A stretch of 64,000 nt of DNA from Rhynochetos jubatus (taxonomy: Eukaryota > Chordata > Aves > Eurypygiformes > Rhynochetidae): contig CM050652.1 in assembly GCA_027574665.1 (NCBI GenBank), forward strand, positions 39,185,631-39,249,630. The letters are read 5' to 3'. Position 1 is the stretch's first letter. The number at the start of each line of letters is the position of its first letter. The notes under the pieces were generated by a model. The model saw only the letters and a program-made list of their open reading frames with translations. It did not search any database and was not told where the DNA came from. Positions 49,155 through 62,430 of the stretch are shown one piece after another. Made by a program: the position numbers and the translations under genes.

Positions 49155-49412
49155 TTATCTATGTCCGGGGATTAACTCTGTAACTTTCCTCATCAGTTCT
49201 TCTGCTTGTTGTAGTTTTTTTAATTGCAGCACATCAGATCTCAAACTTATTTTAGATTTTTCCTCGTGTTGATGAGTCACTACTGAAGGATGCAGTTGTA
49301 CTAAGTTGGCCCTTTGAGCAACTGTTAAGACCAGCTGACCTCCAAATGTCCATTTAAACCCATGATTCTTTGTAGAAAAAACCAAACCTGAAACACCGTG
49401 GAAAATAATTTG
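49155..49412 (-). pseudogene. Unidentified protein-like open frame (possible exon or processed relic)
   Basis: The - strand is open from 49412 to a TAA stop at 49155-49157, about 85 codons, with no in-frame ATG near its beginning. The composition is unlike chance AT-rich translation: it is hydrophilic, has no Cys, and ends in a heptad-like stretch around LQLKKLQQAEELMRKVTEL that could be a short coiled coil. The middle part contains FGGQLVLTVAQRANLVQLHP. An acceptor-like CAG sits at 49388-49390 on the - strand. It might be a terminal exon of an unknown - strand gene, a retrocopy remnant, or chance. I do not recognise the protein, and no neighbouring exon is visible. Confidence 0.25.
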
Positions 49413-52400
49413 TTAGAAAATGTATGTTATAGTTTTTGTGTAAAATGGGACATTTCTAACAGAAAAGCAAGGGATGGCAAAGCAAGGTTTCTTCTCTGGT
49501 GACTCTGGGTGTCAGTTGTCATTGTGAGATGTTTTACCTTCTGCAGAGAAGCCCACATGATTCTGAGAACACAACATTTTCTCATGGACCATAATTCTTA
49601 ACCACTCACTGTTGGCTGGGGCTGCTTTCCCAGAAGCAGCACAGTTGGTTTTGACTGCTTGTTATTCATGGCATGTGATTAGTCATCTCAGTCCAGTTAG
49701 TTTTGTTTTCACTCAATTCCTGGCTGATAGCTTTGTAAACAGAAGGTATAAATACAGAAGGATGAATAACTCCTGCTTTTATTTAATGTTTGAAAACATT
49801 TCCATGAAAACCTGAAAAATATAACTGGTTATATACCAGAGACTTCTTAATGATCTGCATGACACTCATATCACATTTTCCAATGAAGTGAAGTCAATCC
49901 ATTTGGTTATGAATACACCTGAGACTCTATATTTCCATTATTCATCCCCATTAGACCTTGAAGTATTTGTTTCTGAAAGGAAGCAAAAAAACCCAAGGGA
50001 AAACCTAATTCCTTATCATATGAAGGCAGACTAATTAGTGAAACTTAAAGGTGGGGGTAAAGAGGAAAATAGTCCAGTGATATTGCCTTCTAAGTTGCAT
50101 TTTCAGTCACCCTTTCTAGGATTTGTTTTTCTTTTGTTTCCATCCATTTTCCAACTGAAAGAGCCCAGCGGCCAGATCATCTGAAAAGGCCAGCAATGCA
50201 ATAGCAGGCATTGACGATGGTAAATTTAACATGAATGAGGCATTTCTTCTAGATTGTTCACTTTATTCACCTGCTCTTGACTTTATATTCTAGGTTGTTT
50301 AGGTAACAATGACTGCTTTCTTTTCAGCATATTTTGCCTGTTGTGTGCCATGTATTATGGTCATGCGTATGTGCTTATATATGCCACATATTATAACACT
50401 TTACAGAAACTGAATTACAATTAAGTTAGGTATGTATTTCAGCTTAAGGACCTGAAGGCCACTTTTGCACCAGAAGCAGCTCTTAGAGTGATTGTGCCTG
50501 TCTCAGGCATTTTATCAACAGGTTTGTTGATGTAGCTAACCTGGTGCAGTTCTAGTGGCAAATGCTTTTTCTGCAGAGACGGGTTGTGCCAGGAAAGGGA
50601 AGTGTTGGGCTATAATTTATAACATTTCTTCCAATAAAATAACCTATACTGGCTAAAGCATTTTTTTTCAAACACAGTTTTATAAAGCACTGCCTCAGAG
50701 CTTTAATAATCCTCAACAAGTTATTGTACCAGCGCAGAATGACTATTGGTGCAATAGAACTGGCTGAGGATTAAATATACTGCCCATAGAAACCTATGCT
50801 CATAGGAACATGGACTGCTTTTACTGACACTTTTGGTAAGAAAGATTTCTCTTCTGTGACTGAGACTTCCATGCTAGGTAAACTCTTTTTGCATGGGCTG
50901 ATGGTAACAGACTCAACTGTGATGCGTGAAAGCAGGGTTTCTATCCGTATTCTGGGTGATAAAACCCAGTGGCTCATCTTAGACTTTTTCTTAACCTAAG
51001 TGAACATGCTGTTTCAGGTGTTGTGAGGTCCATAAATCTCACTGTTTGTGGTAGCTATGGACACTGTAATTGTGATGTGAGACAGAAAATTATTGAAATC
51101 ATAAAAATCTCTGTGATGTGGAAGAACTCCTTCCAATAATTTCTACTAGTTGCTAATCCTTCTTCTGCGTTGCTTTTCTCCATATAAATGGTGTGAAAAG
51201 GAACAGCGTAGCATTTCAGTATCTCCATATATCCAATCATCTCATGAAGCTCTTAGGTACAGATCTCTTCCCCCCATGGTCATGCAGCACTGGGTTTGGA
51301 GACACTTCTGTCCTATGGTGCAGCAGGATATGAAAAATGATTCTTTAAATCTCTTCTCTTTGGACAAATTGATTGGTAGGAATTTGAAATATTATCGTAC
51401 AAATAAAAAAAAAGTGAGGATGTTGTGTTTAGGAAAAAAACACCTATTATGTAAGCTGTTCAAATAATAGTTGCAAAAATATTTATTACTAAAGCTCATA
51501 CATTTCTCTGTGAAGAAATTTCTGTAAGTGCAATACAAAGAAAATATAGTTTAACTCATTGGACTATGCAGTCTAACTCAGCTTTGGAAAAAAAATAGTA
51601 TTCTTTCCTTGACTGATTCAATGTGTTGCATATTCAGAACACATATTCGACCCAACAGTTATTCCCAGGTAATTATTGGTTACGAGACATCTATGTTCCA
51701 GTGGTCATAGGAATGAAATTGGCTTCCTTGACACCATTTTCCTTCATTACATGACTTTCATACCACTCTAGTTTTTTTCTTTTCATGATCTTTTTAACAG
51801 GATACATTTTGTCTTAGGCAAAATGTTCAGCGTGAGCTAGCGTGAACCAAGTTTAAAGAAAGATTGTTGTATTTTCTACACTGTTTGCTCACCTCTAGTT
51901 TCTGCTCTTTGATGTAATTCTAGGCAGAGAGCAGAATATCACCTTATTTTGAGCTCTTCATTTGAATTGCTGTAAACTTGCAACTCTTCTTTTTACTTTG
52001 TCAGCCACCTTGAAATAACAGATCAGATTCTCTGTCAAAGCACAGGATGTTTACACTCTGTATTGCACAGAACCTTATAAACCATATCTCTACTCTCATT
52101 AGTCAGTGATGAAGTACCTGTAGTAATGTGATTTCTAGTGCTGCTATCCAGATGCCCAACAAATGAAGACAATAAGCACAATCCTTGCTTCAGACAGTAT
52201 GAAGACCAGGATCACTCCAAGCTACCACAGACACAGAGTGGTGATTGGGGGAATAAGGTGATGGCAACAAGGTCACATAAAACATTCTTACGTAAGTTAG
52301 TTTACTCAGGGGTGGAAATTATCACAGCAGTATATGAGTGTGTTGATTAACCATTGATGTAACATATGCTATATAAATATCATGCTATATCATAATCACA

Positions 52401-55400
52401 AAGAATAATCTGACTTTAATAATTATTATTGGAATTGATCTCTTCTGTTATACATCCTGTTCCCTTCTTCCTCTACGTCACCTTTTCCTCTTGTTTTAGT
52501 TTTGGCCATTTGCACTGTAGGAATAATTCAAATGGTTCATAAATAGTCCTGTTCTGAAGTAATCTCTTCAGATACAGAAGCTTTGAAGTTCTGACTTAAA
52601 TTATACATACATCCAATTAATATTTCTTGAGAGATACTTCTCTGAAAACTTTCAAGTTACAAACATCAACGTTTCCATACATGCTCAAACACTGTCAGGT
52701 CAATGAACAATTGTTGGAACTTATTAGTCTTGGCAATTTCTATTTTTGTATTCTAATTACTGATGAACTTCAGGCGACTTCCTTATTTTCTTCTTTGGGT
52801 TATGATCTTATCAGAATTGTCAAGCAAGAAAGGATGGTGAGCTTTGTTCCTGAGGAAGCTCTACAGCAGTCTAGAAGGTTCAGAAAGAGAAAGGTTTCCT
52901 GAGGTTTGAAAACTGTGTCAGAAATGGTCAGGAAACATTTCTTGATCTTTCAGAAGCTCCAGATGTGTCAGGAGTGAGTGCAAGAAATCAGGGACAATCT
53001 GTCTCAAACTAAACCGATATGTCAGATTTCAGGAGCCTTAATAATGGAGGAGTTTGTCTACAACATGAGGTGGGAAGAGGCTGTGGTGGTCTTTGTCTCT
53101 GAGATCTGCTGATCTGCATCTTCTACAGGTTTTAAATTCTATCTACTTGCAAAACTACTGCCCCTAACTGTCTACTAGGATTTGGTCTTAGTCCAACGTT
53201 TGCTCAAGTGGGTCTACACTGCTGTCTGGAAAGTGCAGTGTAGTTGCTGTTCATTCAACTTTAATTTGCAAAACTCTTTTACATCAATCTTCTACCCTGC
53301 AGCTGCAGTTGGAGATAACACTTTCTTTTGGACCCTTATTCTGAGCGATATTGCTAAGAGTTTCTTAAACAGATGCTTTGTCCAAGCTGAGCAGTTCGTT
53401 TTGGTGAGCCCCCTGAAATGTATTCTGGTTAACGGTGACATGAGTGAACTGTTTTGGCTGAGCTGAAAAACAAGACCTCAGAACGAAATTCTTATACAGC
53501 ACTCTTTTTCTCCCATTTTTACTAGGGTTTTAAAGAATTCCATATCTTTGATATGATAATAATTGTATCTGAAATTATTCAAAGCTATGGAGTATAAATA
53601 TGTATTAATATTATTTGTTATTTTTTGTGTTATTAATTATTAATAAGATTTCATTGAAGCTTATATCTGTAAAATACAAAGCAAGTTGCCAGAAGTGATT
53701 GTTAGTTTCAGTAATATTTCTAGTAATATGTTTCCTTTAGTGCATCAAATGGCAATGGAGTCTTGGGCTATGGCATTGTACTAGGATGTGCGGGACCTTT
53801 ACAGACAGAGCTGATCCTAGGGCAGGACAGCTTCAACACAGCATGGATCCAGGGGAGTTTAGACCAGCAGGTCAGAGGAGTGTGGCTGGGACAAGGTGCA
53901 AAAACATTGCCAAGATCTATGAGCCATCCTATCCCCAGATGGAGAGAATGAGAACAGGGGAGACCAGCAGCTGCTGCTGTCTTTCAAGACAAAGTTTTCA
54001 AAATTGTGGCTTCTAGGAGGATGACTAGAAAAGGGCAGGGAAAGAGACCTCACTAGCCCACAGGAAGAGACCAATACACCATCAGAAAAGGTGATGGGGT
54101 CCTCTGTAGGTATAGCTCTCATCTTTATAAAATGGATGAAGCCTGGGAATGCCTTTAAAGTTTTCTTTCTATGTGCCTCTCTGGCAGAAAAAAATCTTTT
54201 TGTTCACCGTGGAAATAGATCAACTTTTTGTGGTACCTCACCCAGAATAGCTCATATTCCAGTAACTATGAAATCTTTTGGAGATACAGATTTATTTCCC
54301 ATGAAGGGAGATCTTAGCCCTGGTTGCCCTGCACCTCAGGGGATGCTCTAACTAATGTCTTGTGGTGTAAAGCACACATCAACATGCAGTGTGTTAACTG
54401 TTGCTTTCCTGATAAAAAGGAGTTGAATTATTAGTAGCTTGATGGATACCTTTAAAGAAATATTGATAGAGACGAATACTCAGAGCTAAAATCATGAGTT
54501 GAATCCAGTGTGGTTTCTGACAAGCTGTAAAGCACTCTTTATAGCATTCCACTGCTTTTTGAGCTGGTAACTAAACAGGATGACATCAGTTATGCTATAT
54601 GCTGTCTTACATGAGCATTTTCATTGTGTTACAAAATGTGCTCTGAAGGCTCTCTGTTAGGCACTGAAATCAGAATTTTTGCCTGTGCAAACGTTCATAG
54701 TCATGTGGGGAATGATATGTGGGCAGTGGCATCACAATAGGAGGGATCTGAAACACCAGTTAAAATTTATTTTGGAAGTGGTGTCCTTCTGAAGAAGATA
54801 TGGGAAGCCTGTGTAGTTAAAGCTGCTTTGGGCTGTGGTTTTAGGGACTATTTCTTACTTTCAGTCTTTAACAGCTTTAGGTGCCTGGAATATAGGAATA
54901 CATAGATATAAAATAAATGTTCATTTAAGAATCCAAGTATTTTCTTTTCTCTGTGCGAACACAAAATAAGTAACTTTCAGTCACAAATACATTTGATTAT
55001 TACTGTACCGCTCAAAGAAACCTTTCGTAGTCATTAAGATTCATTATTTTCTGGTGGAGATGAAACTAATAGTAGAATATCTTTACATTTAAAGTCATTA
55101 TTATCAAGTTTTGCTTTTGGCTACAGGCTACTGTATGTAAGAGAGGAAGGGAAGACAGTGCGATCTTTTAGTGATAGCTAAACCACATTTTTGACATCCT
55201 TGTTGTTTAGTATCTTTTATTAGCTATTCATTATTCACTGTTGGAATACATTACTCTGTGTTTGTAATATTCATTTTCCAGGAGACACACATTTTAATCA
55301 TCAAAGCTCTTTTTTAAAATTAAGTGCTGTAACAAAAGCGTGGTGAAATTTTGGTACAAGCTGACAAGTTAATATTTGCTTAAGTAAGGAAAAAACCTTT

Positions 55401-58400
55401 AAAAAGTTTTTGTGACTGAAGAACAAAAGGCCATGAAAAAAATGTAAGGGAAAACAATCTGAACCATCAAACACCCAGCTCAGACTGCTGAATTCTACAC
55501 TAGAGAAGAATACAGTGGCAAGGAGCAGTGCATGTAAATTATTAAACATCTGATGTTTGCCATTATATTTTTTGGACTGTAAGAGAATAATCACTAGCTT
55601 GTAAATACCAATTACAAGGCAGGATGAATACATTGAGAAAGCATTGATTTTTTTATTTTCTATTTGGTTCATGACCAATAGACCATTTCCCTTTGCATAT
55701 GGAAAATCTATCACAGACCCATACAATAGAAACATACAATCTATGTGTGACTAAAGGTGTGTAAATGAATAATTAAAATTCCTAATAAATAAATAATACT
55801 GTCTGATATATAACAGTAAGAAAATAGTGATTTTGCATTTTAATGTATATAAGCATAGGCATTCGCATGTAATTGCAAAATCATATTTCCTTTGAACCCT
55901 TTTACTGCAGTATCTGTATTGTTCCTCAGACTTCACTCTTCATATTTTCTCATTTACTTCTCATTTGATTTTTGTATATAGTTTCTTTTGTATTTGAAAC
56001 AGTCTATTAGTCATCAACAGCAACAAAAGAAATCAGTGTTTTATCTAGCCTGTTCTGTACATGATTTTTGAACGTGTTTCCTGAATTTCTGCTGCCAAAA
56101 GAAAAAAAAACCCAAACAAACCCTGCAGAATACTTTGTTGATATCATGTGATACAATGAGCCACTTCTGCCTGGCCATAATAAATGGACAGAACATTAGT
56201 CCTTTTTTTCCACGAATGTTTAGAACGTGTTTGAATCTGGAAATTCAGCTGAAATCGTCAGCTACAATACAGAAATTTCTTTGGGAGCTGATATTTTGGG
56301 AGATTATTTGTTCTTTGGATAGAAAATAGTGTTTTATGACAAAATTAAATATTTCAGATGACAATGTTTCCCTTATTTATATATTTTGATCATTTTATCA
56401 AAGAATCAAACAAACAAACAAAAAAAAGTAAGTCAGAGGCTCACTTCATGCATCTGCTTTCTATATGGAGAAGAAAGAAAAAGGCATATTTTGGAAACTG
56501 ATGCCTAGATGACCTCAGAGTATTGCTCAAGAATGTGGATGTCATATGAGGTTACAGGATAATTTTAAACCTCAATACTGTTTCTGATATTTTACTGAGA
56601 AGTAGAATGCATCCACCCATGATCTCAATAACTACGCAAAAAGTATTTCCTGTGTTTCCCAGGTTGTTCTGCAGGGGTAGGCTGACTTCTGGTTGTCTTT
56701 ATCAACAGTCCTTTTGCTTTTAAAAAGTCCAGTAGAGAAGTTTAAACCTCATTCAGGAAAGATCAGCAAGATCCAGTCACAGGATCAGCACCATAATTAG
56801 TGTGAGTTTTCTAAAAATCAGAAATTCTAGTGGGAATTTCGTGGTTAGCTCTGTTCACTCAGTGTCATTGTGTCCACTGCCAAGGTTCAGCAGCGGGACA
56901 ATTCTATGAAGTATTTCTAGCGTGGTTTGAAGAATCAGTCTGACCCACTGGTGGAAGGGTGAGAACAGCTTCCAGGTTTTAAAGGGAAGTTAACCACTTA
57001 GAAATCTTGGTAAGGATGGAAACCCTGCCAGAATATGCAGGTATCACTGCTTTGTAAACCAGCTTCATGCAGACCTCATTTTTGAGTTTTGTAATTTAAC
57101 CTTGTAAATTAATTTGGAATATAGTTCCTATTGTCATTTTACACGATATCTGTACTCTTGCAAAATACATGCTGCGAACTGGCAAATGTTGGGAAGTGAC
57201 ACACTGCTTGTCATTTCATAAGCTTATATATATATATTCTTTTTCTTCTTTCTGAGTACTTCTGTGTTATATGGCTTCTGAAATGATTGGCTTTCTTCCC
57301 TGGGATATGATCAATTAGTATTGATGGTAAATTTTACTAAATCGGACAGTATATTTTGTGCTCAGTGTTTTGTATATGCTTAATTCTGTTTAATGGTCAC
57401 TCTATTAGAATCTCTACCGCATGTGTGTCTGTGTATTGAGATATTCTTCAGTAAAATATTCTAACATATATTCTGTAACTTGAAGAATGTTGCTAATTTC
57501 TACCATGCTGACACACTTATTTCCTAGTTAGCATGGGCATTATCCTTGTCATCCTTTAAGATTTGTTGCAAAATCTTCCTATAGCTGCTTTAGACTTGGT
57601 AGGATGCAAAGATATGGCAAGTTTTGAAGAGAACTAATAATAATTTATGAGGAATATCACGTGGAAATTCTAAAATCCGTGTCATCACTGGCTTATTGGA
57701 CTGCATGTATAGAGCACTTTCCATTTCCTTCTGGTACATACGTATCCATACTATAGCCATTTTTCAGTAACGCTGAAAGTCCAACATCTTTGACCTTAGC
57801 TTATTCTATTATAACCTCAGTGTTTAGAGCTGTACATTCTCTTGATCACAGTGTTTTTGACTTTTGTAGTACAAAATGACCAGGGACTTGACTTCCTACC
57901 TGATAGCTTGAACAATAAAAACATTCAAACTAACAATCTGTGGTCTCAAAGTGAGAAGGATGGAAGCTCAGGTGCCCAAAGGGTATTCTTGAACTTCATT
58001 CTGACACAGTTAAGAGTCATTGATCCTTGCAACATTTGATGTGATACATCTATCTCTCTGAACATACCAGGGAGGGTGGCTGCCTTCTTGATTTTTTGTT
58101 GGTGTGGGGGAATGGTTTTTAATTTGGGTCAAGTAACACCACTCTAAATTGCATCTGAAATATTTTTCCTTAAAAATATTCCTTAAAACACACTCTTCAA
58201 GTGTGACCAAAGTGGAGCTATCAAAAATCAGTGTGACCTCAGGGTTTTTGAAATAATGCTGACGTAATTTTTCTTTGAAACAATTTCAAAATAAGCTCCT
58301 TCCAACTTTACTCCATTCAAATGTCTGGGATTAGTTTTAGACTCACTTAAACTTCTGCTTCCAAACTTCCTTTCTCTAATGAATTAATTAACTTTTAGAA

Positions 58401-61149
58401 ATGCAAAATACTTCTCCTCAAAATCAGAAAAAACTGCAGGACTAAGATATTTCATATCCCTGCTGATATACTGCAGTACTAATATTCAGTACTACAACCA
58501 CTTTTGACAGTCATTTCTGCAAAGAGGAATAAAGTATTGCTAAGTCTTTTCCTCCGTTTTATACATATCATCACTTGATTTCAGTGATGGGACACTCTGT
58601 AGGAATGCTAATTAATGCATTTCTGTGGAACTACCTTCAGTGGTATGTATGCATCTCTGCTAGGTATATGTACAAGATCATCACATCTCTATTGGGCATA
58701 GATTGCTTTTCTGTGAGCAAGGGGTAGCTGATGGAGAGATAAAAAAAGGGTGTGGTCTAACTCTCAACTGCTGGGTATATGGCAGTATTTCCAGTTGCTA
58801 GGACTATCCAGTTTTTTCAGATCTCATCTTTAAAAACATTTTATATTAAATAAAATTTGGGGATAAAAAATTGCATTTCTGCAGCGCCACAAGATTTTAG
58901 TCCAAAATCCCTTACCTTTGTTCATAGAAACAATGTCTATTCAGACCAGCATCTGATAACCTAAATGCCCAGGACCTTACTCTGAATTAGCTGTGTAACA
59001 GAGTCACCGTTGAACTTACATCTGAAAAATTGGCCTAAAATTCATGATTGTAACCCTGGTTTAAGCATAAGTTCTTATCGGTAAAAAAACTGAGTTAAGA
59101 CTATGGTTTTTTCCTGTTAAGCTTAGATACTTATACTCTTACAACCACATACAATGTATTTGGTCAGGCGGTTATAAAGATTTTATAAAAATACAAACTT
59201 TCTCTGTCATTTTAATTTTAAAACTCTGTGGCCAGAATTCTGGTCTAATATATGTCTGAAGAACTGTCACTAATTTCAAAGGGTGTTTCAAACTTCTAGC
59301 TGAGAGTAGAATTTTTCCCCCTGAAATTGCCCACTCACTATTTCTGAGGTAAAAGCAGCAGACCAGTGACAAGGAAATTCCTATCCTCTTTGTTCTCTTA
59401 ATATACACTTCATAAACACTTTATTAATTGGCTTATTTTACTGGTAAAAATATACTTATATTTATTAACGCCTATTCAAATTTTAAGAATACGTAACAAA
59501 CCCCATAAATAAAGTGAAGGAGCTAAATTACTAAAGCATTAGAGGAAGCAGAATATATAAAATAGGAAAGTATCTGTTACACTTTTCAGGTGGCCCTAGG
59601 GAAATTATATATTCATTGATAAACTGTGCTATGATATAAGGGGAAAAATCTTGTGTTATATAGGGTTGGCATCATTATGATAAATTGTGTGATACAAGGG
59701 GAAAAACCAGAGAAATCAAGACAAAAGTTGTTGGCGGGAAACTGCTTGTCGAGTATGGTGCCATGTAATGACATAGAAACACAAATTAGTGTACCCATAC
59801 TACACAAAATGCCCACTGCACCCCAAAGATAATGACTCCGAAAAGAATCAGAATTGTTGATTTGTGACAGAATTTGTCACATTACCCTAGAGCTCTTGGG
59901 TGAAGGATTTTGAATGAGTTCTCCAAGCAGATCTTAAATCTACTTCTCTTGAGACCTGTTCCTTTCAGAGATCGTCTTTGATTCACTTGATCTGGTAAAA
60001 AATATGAACTTTCATCTAGGTGATAAAAAAGTTACCACAAAGTAAAAAGCCCTCATATTTTTGGAACTACAGACTGACCTACAAAAGGAGAGTCTTTGAG
60101 ATGGGAAAACCTATGCACATCTCAGGGAAAGTATATTGAACAAAAAAGCCCTCCAGCTTTACAGTTGCAGAGCTGAGTGTAGTGTAGATTTCAGTTTTGC
60201 TTTTCAGAAAAGGAACAACCTGTATATCCCAGCTGAAGGATCCACAGCCATGTAACTAAAATTGTCAAAATTTATGAAATAGCTTTACTTCTGTTAGTCC
60301 TGCTCTGACAATTAGGGAGGTGAGACTTGTGCAGTTCAGATGCTCAGCACAAGTGGGAGCACTGCATAAGACTAAGTCTCTGAGGAAGCAAAAAAGATGA
60401 GAGCTGGTCAGGCCCCCTGGCACCTCTTGAATTCATCAGAATTGAAAATGCTTTTCTAAAATACAAATAATCTAACAACAGCATTAAGTTACTGGCCAAA
60501 ACCTCTGTTTGCCCTATGTCTGGTTTAACCAGACATTCCACAAAAGGAGGGGAAGAGATCTCATCTCTAGGTTTGAGACCATGACACTAAACCAGGCATA
60601 TTTTTAGGCACTGCAATCTCAAAATCATGGACCTACTGAAAAGTGGCATTGCATTTTCACTTTTTTCCTATCTGAATTTGTAACTCACTCAGTTTTATCT
60701 AAAGTAATTCCAAGTCTGAGCCCCAATTCTAAACTTAGATCTCAAACCAGAACAAGTTAATATGATCGTATTTTGTTTAATCAGTCTAGCAGAATCCTTT
60801 AACAATCCCTCTTTCACTGAGAAATAATGAATAATGAATAAGGGTTGAGCCACTGGAGAAGGAAAAACTTTGACTGTAGTGGTACTAATGGATTTACCCT
60901 GTTTTTCTCCAAGCACTCGAGAAAGAGAGAAAGAAAAAAAAAGTTAACTATTATTAAAAAGTAGTCAATAAATTATTTGGTCATAAATTTTATCGTCACA
61001 GATTTGCTAACCAACATTTTTAGTCAACCAGTTCAGTAAGGAGAGGTAGAGTACATGACTAGGGAGTAACAAATGCATGCAGTCATATTTAGTAAATGGT
61101 AAGAAATGGGAGGAATTGTAAACACATTGATAAATGGCAAAATATAATT
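49413..61149. other. Intergenic, no gene seen
   Basis: Nearly 12 kb of AT-rich unique sequence. It has small simple repeats (CAAA units at 56407-56427, TA run at 57225-57237). Overlapping open frames on both strands at 50771-50999 and a 144-codon - strand frame at 55301-55735 have no recognisable motifs. I see no RNA gene. Confidence 0.55.
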
Positions 61150-61960
61150 AGCGTTTACCAAAGAGAGGATGTGCTGGATTTTCTTGATAGGTTTCTTTTC
61201 ATAGAATCATAGGATGGTTTGGGTTGGAGGGGACCTTAAAGATCATCTAGTTCTAACTCCCCTGACATGGGCAGGGACACATGGGCTCATCCAGCCTGGC
61301 CTTGAACACTTTTGGTGAGAGCTGTTTTCCTAGACAAAGCAAAAGTAGTAGGTCACATCTTTTTTTGGACTTTAGGAAAACACTCAACATAGTGGCACCT
61401 GGGAAATTATGAGTTAAGAGGGTGAAGATGGGGGTTACTAGGAAAACTGTAACACATTAAATGAAGTGGCTAAAAGAAGATGAGAACAAGTTGCATTGAC
61501 AGAAAAACTGTCAGGTTTGTAGGGAATTACCAGTGGAGTAATTCAAAAGTTCTTTGTGGAATTGAGTTTTAATTTTTTTCAGAAATGCCCTTGCCACCAC
61601 AAGTGTCAGTGTGCTGATGAAATTTGTTGATGGTGTGAAGTTCAGAGACATCTTTCATACAGAGGAGAGAGATCTGACATATGAAGAACTTCATGACTCT
61701 GAGATATGGTTTAATAGAAATGAAATGATACACAGATATGAAGAGAACAAATCGGTGTGGGTTTGTTTTTTTTTTTTTCCAAAAGGGTAATAAGAAAACT
61801 TGTGCAGGAAGCAGAGACCATCTGGGTTGAAAAGAAATCTTGGAGTGGAAGCTTTTTTTTTTTCCTTCAAGGGAAGTAGTTGATTTCAAGATAGCTATGA
61901 ATTAGTAATATACACCAGTCTGGCAAGTTTAAAGAGAGGTAAGAAGTCAAAATAGTCTAA
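61150..61960 (+). mobile_element. Old CR1-like LINE ORF2 relic, split by a younger insertion
   Basis: Decayed ORF2 sequence lies on both sides of the antisense CR1 at 61198-61315. After the insertion, TTTTTTTGGACTTTAGGAAA followed by ACACTCAACATAGTG corresponds to the LDFSKAFDTV core. Next, ATTACCAGTGGAGTAATTCA corresponds to the VTSGVPQ region. Then GAAATTTGTTGATGGTGTGA corresponds to the FADDTK active-site region, with the catalytic Asp pair lost. The order is that of CR1-group reverse transcriptases. T-runs at 61766-61778 and 61853-61863 lie inside it. The 3' limit is uncertain and the copy is non-functional. Confidence 0.6.
61198..61315 (-). mobile_element. CR1 LINE, 3' terminal fragment (antisense), internally deleted
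   Basis: TTCATAGAATCATAGGATGG, then GGACCTTAAAGATCATCTAG, then ATGGGCAGGGACACATGGGC, then CATCCAGCCTGGCCTTGAAC is the reverse complement of the CR1 3' UTR, of the same subfamily as the copy at 7976. Compared with that copy, about 27-30 bp between the GGGACAC and CATCCAGCC blocks are missing. Confidence 0.95.
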
Positions 61961-62230
61961 ATTGCATTCAGATTAATGACTTTGTCGACTGTCTTCCAGT
62001 GAAAGATTGACAGTAATAATTTTGAATTTTGTTCTTCATTGAACTCCAAGGGTTTTCTTGCAGAGTCCCTGAGGTAGTGTGGACCCCAGATCACTGGATG
62101 AGAATCTTTGACAGCACTGTAGTTCTAAATAAATACTCTACTAAAAGGGGCCATAAAATTATAGTTGGAATTATAAAATTGTATTTCTTTTCCTTGATCA
62201 ACATGTTTCCATAGAAAATGTCAATGTTTT

Positions 62231-62430
<200 letters not shown>

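Noticed and set aside
49155-49412. SEC31-like identity for this frame (shared GG.LV and RSD.LQ words)
   Set aside because: Only a few short words match from memory, with wrong spacing; too weak to name a family.
55301-55735. 144-codon - strand hydrophobic frame
   Set aside because: Phe/Leu-rich composition is what A/T-rich DNA gives; no recognisable transporter or receptor pattern.
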